From Buxus sempervirens (taxonomy: Eukaryota > Streptophyta > Magnoliopsida > Buxales > Buxaceae): 64,000 bases of DNA. Numbering within the stretch: position 1 is the stretch's first letter; every line of letters begins with the position of its first letter. The stretch lies in NCBI GenBank assembly GCA_947561395.2, contig OX387182.1, positions 34,465,949-34,529,948 of the forward strand, read 5' to 3'. Below are positions 43,199 to 51,946 of this stretch, one piece after another. Both the position numbers and the translations under genes were made by a program. A model generated the notes under the pieces. The model made no database searches. It worked only from the letters and a program-made list of their open reading frames with translations, and was not told the DNA's origin.

Positions 43199-43743
43199 GA
43201 TCTATTTTAGCTACCCTAGGGCAACAAGGGAAGAGAACGTAATTTCTGAAGGCTGATCTATTTTAGATGCTCGCAGGCAGCTGGGAAAGAGAACCCTATT
43301 GATTCTTGAAAATGGATCTATTTTGGCTGTCCTAAGATGACTGGGGAAGAGGACCCTAATGAATTTTGAAGACTGATCTATTTTGGCTGTCCTAAGATGA
43401 CCGGGGAAGAGAACCCTAATGAATTTTGAAGACTAATCTATTTTGGCTGCCCTAAAACGATCGGGGAAGAGAACCCTAATGACCAAATCTATTTTAGCTA
43501 CCCGCAGGTAATTGGGAGAAAGAACCCTATTTTTTGCTGAAAGCTAATTTTTCTGAAAGCTAATATATTTTAGTCGCTTAGGAGCGACTGGGAAAGAGAA
43601 CCCGGTTCTACTGAAAGCTAATCTATTTTAGCTATATGGGCAAGGTGAGGGAACCTGGGGTTAAGCTGATCTATTTTAGCCGCCTTGGCAAGGGAAGAGA
43701 ACCTTCAATGCAGGGGGATTTTTCTGAGCTCAGTATCACAGGG
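43199..43743 (-). repeat. E4 pre-gag tandem array of 48-62 bp
   Basis: Nine units with plus-strand form GATCTATTTTAGC...GGGAAGAGAACCC, starting near 43199, 43255, 43315, 43375 and 43435. In gag orientation this is the same unit as E3 51600-51790. Some units keep hairpins such as AGTCGCTTAGGAGCGACT and TACCCGCAGGTA; others have lost them. Confidence 0.82.
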
Positions 43744-45268
43744 TGTAACGCCCCGGATCCGTGTTGTTCAATAAAGATATAACACGTCTCACGGAGTGTT
43801 AGGTAAGGATCTTAATCATTTGTGATCGCTAGATAATCACCTAACTAAAACATATAAGAGTGCACAAACATACTTTATCTAAGAATTCAATATTCAAATC
43901 TTAACTAGGATTCAAATGGTACAACCTCAATAGACTTTATTACACCTCAATCATTCAATTTATTCAAAGTTCAATTCAAAATAACCTACAAGTCTAATGA
44001 ATGTAATAGTAGTCTTCCTCCCTATAAGTTTCAGTCGGATCTACCCCAATAGTCGCCTCACCTCGAGTATCTGAAAAACAAAACAAAAACAACAGAGTGA
44101 GATATGAATATCTCAGTGAGTAGCATATGCATGTAGAAATAGTTAACCGTAGTTCAAATTATGCATCGGTAAACATCCCGTACGATTAAGCAACTAATAC
44201 AATTTCCAAGTTTAAAACCAAAACCAATTAATCATTTCTAATCACATTTCAATTCAATATGGCAACACATCGATTGGTCAATGTCATGACTATTGTTAAG
44301 TTGATAAATTAAACATGCCAAGTAGACATTCCACACCTCCATGTACACAGTTCCGGCCTACTCAGGGTTTCGGAAACTCTGAAATGACGGCCTACTCAAG
44401 GTTTTGTCATCCAATGCCGGCCTACTCCCCGGGTTTCGGCATTGACAACCAGGCCTACTCAGGGTTTCTGGCTACTCTACACTGGTCGTGGCAAAACACA
44501 AGGCCATGCAATTTCAACAACCAACAATAACATTACATTACTAAGCTTAAGCATGGATCCAGGACAAGCTAAACCAAAACAGTAAACCAACGTAAAACAC
44601 AACTCTGACTTCAAAGCAAAACAATACGTTCAACATCATGTGTAATTCAACCGGTTCATCACACATCCCTCTGGACCAAAACCAGTACCTCATGTATCTC
44701 CAGCAATTTCTCACAATTCACAACACATGTTCATTTTTAATAAAACTCTTTACTCACACCAAAAGAATTCTTTACAATACATTTCAGAAACTTGCAACCA
44801 GTTAAAAAGCAAATGAAATAAATTCGCATTCAAGTATAGTATGTAATAACAGGAACCTAAATCAAGTACTCCTAGGATTAGGTACAGGGAGATCATCTAT
44901 CATTAACCCTGTCGAAATAATCTTGGACGCTTCTAAAATTTTCCAGAAATTCCACTTATTATTCTCAAAGAAAATTTAATAGGGAATAATGTTTCTAAAG
45001 TCCTAAACAAATCATTAGTCAAGTGCTCGAACCCTCAGAATCATCAAAACCAACTTAATTGGGTCAAAACTCTACATTCGGCAAATTTTAGGACCATGCG
45101 CTAACCTCCTGCGCTAGGCGCGAGGTCGGCGGATAGGTCGTGGGTAAAAAAAATAGTATGCACTTAATTAATATCAAGTGGGCGCGAGATGAGCGTGAAC
45201 TTCGTGTACGCTTCGCGCGAGACGCGCGGATATAAATTTAAGTCCGCGCGAGCTAGGCGCGAACTAGG
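43744..45268 (+). mobile_element. E5: probable LTR of a chromovirus-type element, interrupted by E3
   Basis: Begins TGTAACGCCCCGGATCC directly after E4 leader sequence; TGTAACRCCCCG openings and the internal ATATCTCAGTGAGTAG are typical of Tekay/Del-like plant LTRs as I recall them. No coding sequence. Four imperfect GGCCTACTC-GGTTTC units lie at 44353-44470. It is broken at 45264-45268 by E3 and continues at the right edge. Family assignment is tentative because the end of the LTR is outside the window. Confidence 0.5.
45264..45268. repeat. E3 target-site duplication, left copy (CTAGG)
   Basis: CTAGG directly before TGTAGACACC; matches 63617-63621 and a second copy at 63726-63730. Confidence 0.92.
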
Positions 45269-47693
45269 TGTAGACACCTGATTTTTGCACCCCTAAAATG
45301 GCAAAAAAATGAAAAGTCAAACTAAAAGTCAAACCCTGAGGGGGTCAAAAAATTGACTTTTTGATTTAAGTAAATTTGGCCATCAAACTTCATCTCATTA
45401 AAAAGAGCATTTCGACACGATTCTAATGCAACCGAATTTGCTGGAATCGGAGTCCAGATGAAAAAGATATGAGCTGGTCAAACTTTTGGGGAGCGAAAAG
45501 TTGACTTTTTGCTCAACCACAATTCAACTGCCAAATTTGATCCCAATGGATAGGTGATTCCGAGCCGGTTCCAACGACACTAAGTTTGTTGAAATTGGAC
45601 ACCGGATGAAGAAGTTATGAGCAGTTGAAGTTTCAGAAAAACTGCCCATGTGGCAAAAGAAGGCAACAAAAATGGAATAAACCAATAAAATAAATAAGAT
45701 AAATGTGTTTAATAATATTTTAATAAAGAGAATCTCGCTTTTTTAGTAAAATAATCAAAAAATCAAATAAGAATCTTGCAAAAAACTAAATTGAATAAAG
45801 GTTTGAAATCCAAACATTTTAAAAACGTGCTGGACCGTATTTGAATTACGGGCAGGGCATGCCCGTATTTGAAATACGGGCAAGATTCTCTAAGTAGACA
45901 CGCGTCGTTGTACGGCGGGACACGCGTCCTGTACGGCCGATTCGCGAGATTCGCACATGTGCGTTTTTCGCCCGTATTTGAATTACGGGCAAGGCATGCC
46001 CGTACTTGAAGTACGGGCAAAGCATGTCCGTATTTCAAGTATGGGCACGGAAATTTTGCCTATAAATAGAGAGGCCACCCCCCTCATTTGAACAAGCCTT
46101 CTCCCAAGCCTTCACTCCCTCTCTCCCTTGCTGTTACCACGACCAAACCCTGCCCAATTGCTACCCTTCCAAAACCTAAACCTCTTTTTATACCCAAACT
46201 ACCCCTATGCTCTAAGATTACCCCAAAACTATGCCCAAATCCACTTCAATTTGGTCTTGAACCCACCCCCTTAACCAAACTCTTCCCATTTCATCCTAAC
46301 AAAATTTGGAGGACGCGGAAGCGCTGCCAAATTCACTGGAGAATTCATCACTCACAAAAAACCATATTGTAAGTATGTTAAATTTTATGATATAATGTTA
46401 TTGATTTCAATGTTTCTTCAAGTTTCTTTCCTACATTTTGTTCTTATAATCACTAATCCCATTGCTGTTTTTTGAATGACATGAGAGACCAACTTCAAGA
46501 AGATGGTCATTATAAAAAAAAAAGGGAGATAGATGAAGGAGGAAGAAATGATCTAAATGACACTTTAATCGATCAATTTAACTACTCATTTTGTTTCTTT
46601 GAAAATGTATGTATTCTTGTAATATCCCCTCCTCTCTCTTGAATGAGGGATGTGGTTGGTTGAACAAACAAAAGAAGGAAAGAAGCCTAAGACTCAAGGA
46701 ACATGAGAAGAGAAGAAAAGTGGCTTTATAAGCCAAATGAAGGAAATGTGGAACCTGGAAGGAAAGTAGAAGCCCGGCGGAGGTTACCAGAAGACCCAGA
46801 AAAGCCACGGAACTGATCCAGATTGAAATCGGCAGCAAATATGCAAACTAAATCGCGTCCGTAAACTCAGGCCGGTCCAACCTGGACCGTGTTTGATTCA
46901 CGAATAGGAGAGACCATAGTCAATTCACGGTCAGGTTGGACCGTAGAGAAAATACGGGCATTTGTAAAATAATGTAAAAATTGTAATTTCTTGGTTCGGT
47001 TGGACCTGATCCGGTCTAAGCCGGCTTGAACCATTCCCTTAAACCATTTGGGCTATTTTAAGCCCATTTTTTGGACTTTGGGCCTAGATAGGCCCATCAA
47101 GACCCCTTTGACCCACTAGTGGGGCCCACTTTTGACTAGCCCATACCAGGCCTGTTTTCAATAAACAGGTCCGGGCCCCTTGACTCTTGGCTAATGGGCC
47201 AAATCCAAGCCCACTAAGCCCATGAAATGTGTAAATAAATAGGATAACCAAATGGGTTACCCAATAACCCAACTGGGCCCAAGGCCCAACCATGGCAACC
47301 TTCGGGTCTTCCAATGGGACCCGGGTCCGACCCACTCCACTTAAATCAATAAAAAGATAAAATCAAATAAAAGGGACCCACACCTTCAAAGGGCCCCGCC
47401 AGACCCAACAAGGCAGCATGCTGGTCTAGGAAAAGGGTGAACTTGACTCAAAAAACCAGGGAGACCCGAGGGACCCGTCAAACCGACGGGGCGGACCGGG
47501 GTGTCTTTAGGACTTCCCCGGATCGTAACCGAGGACTTAGCTAGAACTCTGAAAAGCCGCAGACCAGACTTAGACCCGATTAGGGCAAAACCGTGTCTAC
47601 CTGCACTCTCAGGCAGTGGCGACTCTGAATGTCCCGAGGCATGCACCAAAGGTGCGCCCGGTGTGCGATCTAGGCCAGGTTTAGGTGCGCACA
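45269..47693 (+). repeat. E3 5' LTR
   Basis: TGTAGACACCTGATTTTTGC to GGTGCGCACA. U3 carries inverted-repeat dyads, and TATAAATA lies at 46061-46068. A CT-rich leader with a 94-residue open frame from 46088 is low in complexity and is not called a gene. A donor-like GTAAGTATG starts at 46369. A GGGCC-rich segment spans about 47040-47400, and a primer-site-like TGGCGACTCTG lies at 47617-47627. Confidence 0.95.
45835..46068 (+). promoter_or_regulatory. E3 LTR promoter: five dyads and TATA box
   Basis: Dyads built on CCCGTATTTGAAATACGGG lie at about 45835, 45861, 45970, 45998 and 46026, just before TATAAATA at 46061-46068. One unit reads GTACTTGAAGTAC where another reads GTATTTGAAATAC, a paired change. 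The 3' LTR holds the same set before its TATA box at 62019-62026. Confidence 0.72.
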
Positions 47694-47696
47694 GCT

Positions 47697-47714
47697 TGGC
47701 GACTCTGCTGGGGA
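47697..47714 (+). other. E3 primer-binding site, tRNA-Arg type
   Basis: TGGCGACTCTGCTGGGGA starts 3 nt after the LTR and is identical to the E2 site. Confidence 0.88.
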
Positions 47715-49011
47715 TGACCTCAACCCAGTCGGACCCTGGTTATCAAATGAGTCAACCTAGGTGCAGATTTAGGAAGTACTTCTTGTCCAACCTTAGTGGC
47801 TTATGGAACTTATGCAATTACATAATATTGGGGGATCCTGTCACAAGGACGAGATAATTGCCTAAGGAAAGTGGAATTTAAGTGGTTCCCTGTGACCCTC
47901 CACTTACCTGGGGATCCACCCAAACATTGTATTGCATACTGTTATGTATTCTCACTATAAAAGTGACATTAAGGAACCCTTAATCAGCCTACTATCCGAG
48001 AATCACTCGATTAGACACAGCACTTGGCCCCATTGCACATACAAGCACTTCACTACACCGTGAATGAATTTTTTTTTTTAACTGCATGGGGTGACATGCA
48101 CGAGGGAGTATGCATGGATGATCTAAACTGAATGCTGCCTACAACATGTGAATGCTCTTCTTAACCAAAACCTAGATCTCTCTAGCAGCCACCCTTCTTC
48201 AATCGAGAAACTTACTTTTGGGATGGTATTAGCTCTACGCTCCCGTGGCTTGCCGGGGAAAGCAGGGTAAACCCATCTCCCCAGGTTTCTAGATTCTTCA
48301 AGCGCCATTGGTTTCTTGCCATGGTACGCGAAGGGTCTAGTACTTGGCTCAGACCCTTGAAGGCAGGTGCCTTGGGCTGGGTATCCTTCCCCACCTATTA
48401 CTTCTGATAAACCCTGATGTGAGCATGAAAATGAATGAACAAATAAGGGTAAAATTAATCTGAGGCATTAACCCCCACCTGTGTTGGTCTTAACCCTAAT
48501 TTAAGGAAATTAACTCGATTTAATCCGTGCATTCAAGTCGGTCTTAGTTCAGTCGAAAGCCGGCCAGATCAGACAGAAATGGGTCAGAATAGAGGCAGAA
48601 AAACCCTAGAGATAGGATTTCAGCCCACCTGCCGAATGGCAAATTTGTACCCTCCTTTTGGGTTCTCAACAACCCTAAAGGTGATTCTCTTTTCAGATTT
48701 ATTTTTGTAAATTTCGCCCTCGAAGGCAAGTTGTAAATATTGTTTTCAGTCCGACACTAGGGGCAGATGAAAGAGCAGATGAAAGAACAGATGAAAGAAA
48801 AGGCCGGCTAAGACCTGAATGCGTTTTCCAAACATTTAAAGGACATAACCTTTAAAACCCCATAACTTGAATGCTTGGATTTGATTTTTGATTGCATAAA
48901 CTGCTTAGGCATTGATTTAATTTTTGCATATCTTGTTGCATGCCTTAGACTAATTTAGAGTTTTTGGTAGAAAACCCTAAATTGACTTGGAATTTCAATC
49001 GGATAGTCAGC
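47715..49011 (+). other. E3 leader before ORF1
   Basis: No gene. Block-wise similar to the E2 leader. It includes a hairpin with AGGAAAGTGG (47865-47874) pairing to CCACTTACCT (47900-47909) with one mismatch. Confidence 0.72.
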
Positions 49012-50367
49012 ATGGCATCTTCATCCTCGACTGAGAGAATTCGCTTCCCTAGGATAGAGAAGTGTGCCTTTGATACACCTTGGATCCGTTCTTGGACAAG
49101 GCAATTACAAGGAGATGAGCAAATTAAATGGGAACAGAAATACCACATGGGACAAACTCTGTCTCTGTTAAATGTGCCCATTAATTGGGACATGATTCAG
49201 GCGGCCCTGCCTTTCTGGAATCCCCAACTTTCACTCTTTAGATTTGGGACTAATGAGTTGACCCCTACCATTGAGGAATTTGAGTTATTCCTCCGATTTC
49301 GTGACCATGGAGAACCAGCTAGGCCAAGTCTCAAAGATAGCTACAAGAATGAAGCTTGTACTTTCTTTGGCCTACCAAGAGGAGAATTCCAGACATTAGG
49401 AGGTGACCAAGCATTCACGCGGGTTTCTAAAACCTTCCTTGCTGAAAAGATAAGGGACAAGAAGCAGGAAAGACCCCGTGTTTGGTGGGACACCTTCACC
49501 CTCGTGGTTCTGTCACAGCTCTTCTTTCCTACTGGGGGAGACACCATTAATTTGGCCCTCATGGAAATTGTAGACCAACTCCAAGTGAAATTCCGAATTG
49601 CACCACTGATCCTTGCTCAGCTATATCATGCCTTGACCATGACCAAGAACGGAACTAGGAGGTTTCAGGGGTGCGCTCCTCTCCTACACATTTGGCTCCA
49701 AGATCACCTGATGGTTGCTGAACCTGTCAGCCCACGTTATGGGTACGTCCGTGACAATGTCACATTGATGGCCCGAAGAGAGATTAGACCAGACTTACCC
49801 TCCAGAGAGGACTGGTTTGACCACTTTCTCCAACTGAAAGGAGAAACGGATATAAGATGGGGAGGCACATTTGACCAGACATATGCCCCCGTCATAGCTT
49901 TCAGGAAAAGACATTGCCTAGCCTTGATAGGCTTGACCCATGCCATGCCATACTATCCGGTTCGAATTTTGAGACAGTTTGGGAAGTCTCAGGGAATACC
50001 GATCAAGGATGAGGCGGAAGGATTAACTGGCCCACTTACATGGGAATTGAAGAAAAAATTGGTGAAGGAATGGCAACACGTGCACATACTACAAGAGGAC
50101 ATTTTCACTGCATCCGATGTTCGTAATTACGAACAATGGATTGCTCGAGAAACTGGCCTAGACAGCCCACCTCCTCTCAATATCGTCACCTCTGACGATA
50201 TCCCAGTTCCGCCCCCTGACGCATACAAGGATAGGGTGGCCGAGCTGCGGGAATCTCATTCTCGGATCCACCGTGCATACGTGGATTCCGAGCGTAAAAA
50301 CAAGCAGGCCAATGAGGCCCTTCAACAGCAGCTTGACACCCTGCGCAGACGCGCAAAAGAGGACTGA
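49012..50367 (+). CDS. Ogre-type ORF1 (plant-mobile-domain/DUF7745-like)
   Basis: The ATG at 49012 (MASSSSTERIRFPR) is the first in frame; the open stretch extends to 48964 without an ATG. The 451-residue product has WIRSWTRQLQGDEQIKWEQKY, then LPFWNPQLSLFRFGTNELTP and TIEEFELFL, a pattern I associate with the DUF7745/plant-mobile-domain-like family. AFRKRHCLALIGLTH and YYPVRILRQFGKSQGIP follow. The last ~45 residues are charged and coiled-coil-like (DRVAELRESHSRIHRAY). It is intact, unlike pol. ORF1 upstream of gag is the hallmark of Ogre elements and its function is unknown. Confidence 0.83.
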   Translation: MASSSSTERIRFPRIEKCAFDTPWIRSWTRQLQGDEQIKWEQKYHMGQTLSLLNVPINWDMIQAALPFWNPQLSLFRFGTNELTPTIEEFELFLRFRDHGEPARPSLKDSYKNEACTFFGLPRGEFQTLGGDQAFTRVSKTFLAEKIRDKKQERPRVWWDTFTLVVLSQLFFPTGGDTINLALMEIVDQLQVKFRIAPLILAQLYHALTMTKNGTRRFQGCAPLLHIWLQDHLMVAEPVSPRYGYVRDNVTLMARREIRPDLPSREDWFDHFLQLKGETDIRWGGTFDQTYAPVIAFRKRHCLALIGLTHAMPYYPVRILRQFGKSQGIPIKDEAEGLTGPLTWELKKKLVKEWQHVHILQEDIFTASDVRNYEQWIARETGLDSPPPLNIVTSDDIPVPPPDAYKDRVAELRESHSRIHRAYVDSERKNKQANEALQQQLDTLRRRAKED

Positions 50368-50590
50368 CGTCTGCAGAATAAACTTCTGCGTGCCTTGAAA
50401 AGGCGAGACGTGTCCTCTCATTTTGATGATGACCAACCTAGCTAGACTCTGGGTTTGTTTTGTTTAATCTTGTAATTGCTTGTTCTGAATTTTGGCATTG
50501 TACTTCTTTTTCCATGAAGAATTTGGTGATAAAGTCGATTAAGACGTTCCCCCCAATTCCTTTTCAAGCAATCTGGCCCCAATCCATTTA

Positions 50591-50994
50591 GGCGATCTAA
50601 ATAAGGAACTCACCAAAATTTTTTCTTTAAAGCCCAGGGGTTCTAAATAAAGAACACCCAATTCCTACCCAATTTTCAAATCTTCAGAAATTAACAATTT
50701 CAAATTTAAGTAAAGGGTTCTGAATAAAAAACACCCAATTTAAAATTTTCAGGCGATCTGAGTAAAGAACTTGCCAAATTGTTTGAATCTTTAAACTAAA
50801 GGGATCTAAATAAAGAACACCCCATTTTTACCATCAACTCTAAAACTTTCAGGCAATCTGAATAAAGAACTTGCCAAAAGAATCTTTAAAATCCAGGGGG
50901 TCTGAGTAAAGAACACCCCGTCCTTGTCAACTCTCAAACCTTCAAGTTTCAAACTTAAGTTTTAAAACCCCAGGGTTCTGGATAAAGAACACCC
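50591..50994 (+). repeat. E3 pre-gag hairpin array, class A (eight units)
   Basis: Units at 50591, 50637, 50715, 50752, 50801, 50852, 50896 and 50973 share a TCT-RAATAA-AGA core. Outer stems differ: GGCAA/TTGCC at 50852-50875 and GGGG/CCCC at 50896-50919. Units 50591 and 50715 are weaker. Confidence 0.78.
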
Positions 50995-51052
50995 TATCCC
51001 TTGAGCTCAGATCACACCCGTCCGATTTAAAAAGATCACACGGTCGGCCTAT

Positions 51053-51506
51053 AGGGCACTGAAGCCTCTGGTAATTAAACCAGAAAATTGGCAGAGGATC
51101 GTCCTGGCATAGCATACCCCGTTGTGTGGCACCAAGGTCAAGCAACTAAGCTAACGACTAAGGTACGCTCGGGTATCCCTAGCCGAACTCTTAGGGCACT
51201 GAAGCCACTGGTAATTAAACCAGAAAATTGGCAGAGGATCGTCCTCGCATAGCATACCCCGTTGTGTGGCACCAAGGTCAAGCAACTAAGCTAACGACTA
51301 AGGTACGCTCGGGTATCCCTAGCCGAACTCTTAGGGCACTGAAGCCACTGGTGTCTAAACCAGAAAATTGGTGGAAGATCGTCCTGGCATAGCCTTCCCC
51401 GTTGTGAGGCGTCAAAGTCAATGGTGATTAAACCAACGACTAGCTAAGACACGCCAGGGAACTACTAGCCAAAGTCAGGTGCTAAAACCATCAGAGATTA
51501 AACTGA
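51053..51506 (+). repeat. E3 140-bp tandem repeat with class B hairpins
   Basis: Copies start at 51053, 51193 and 51333 with a period of 140 bp; the third is diverged. Each carries CTGGTAATTAAACCAG or its variant (51068, 51208, 51348). Further related hairpins are TGGTGATTAAACCA (51422) and TCAGAGATTAAACTGA (51491), with different stems around the same ATTAAA loop. Confidence 0.88.
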
Positions 51507-51599
51507 AAATTGGTTAAGGTACACCTGGATGTTGCTATTTAGCTCATCCCATGCGGAGACTTAACATAGTCCAACCTCGTGATGCTGAGCTCAAACCAA

Positions 51600-51790
51600 C
51601 CTTTTAAACCGGGTTCTCTCCCCCAGCCGTTTGGCTAAAACAGACCAGTCTAAACCGGGTTCTCTTTCCCAACCATTTGGTTAAAACAGATCAGCTTAGG
51701 GTTCTCTCCCCCAGCCGTTTGGCTAAAACAAACCAGTCTAAACCGGGCTCTCTTTCCCAGTCGTTCGGCTAAAATAGAGCAAGCTTAAGA
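51600..51790 (+). repeat. E3 pre-gag hairpin array, class C (four units)
   Basis: Units of about 40-50 bp with GGGTTCTCTYYCCC and a 12-nt hairpin: AGCCGTTTGGCT (51625), AACCATTTGGTT (51671), AGCCGTTTGGCT (51713) and AGTCGTTCGGCT (51759). Orthologous to the E4 array. Confidence 0.85.
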
Positions 51791-51946
51791 ATCCCTACCA
51801 CTTTCAAAATAATCCAAATGAATTAATCTTGGATCATGTATTATGCCTTTAATATAAGTTGCACTAATATCCGCTGGTTGCCCTTCCCAGGTACCAAAAT
51901 TGCTTCTCGAAGCCCTTACTTGTTAAGATCCAGGAGCAGACTTGAA

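Larger units (their letters stand above)
40725..43743 (-). mobile_element. E4: Tat/Ogre-like relic on the minus strand, truncated by E1 insertion
   Basis: Contains the gag region and gag-proximal leader of an element close to E1. The gag stops abruptly at 40725 where the E1 LTR ends; its other half should lie left of E1. The leader end abuts E5 at 43744. No LTR of E4 is in the window. Confidence 0.85.

Noticed and set aside
46088..46372. Proline-rich 94-residue ORF in both E3 LTRs
   Set aside because: CT-rich leader composition, no motif, and a splice-donor-like site overlaps its end; an upstream ORF role is possible but unsupported.
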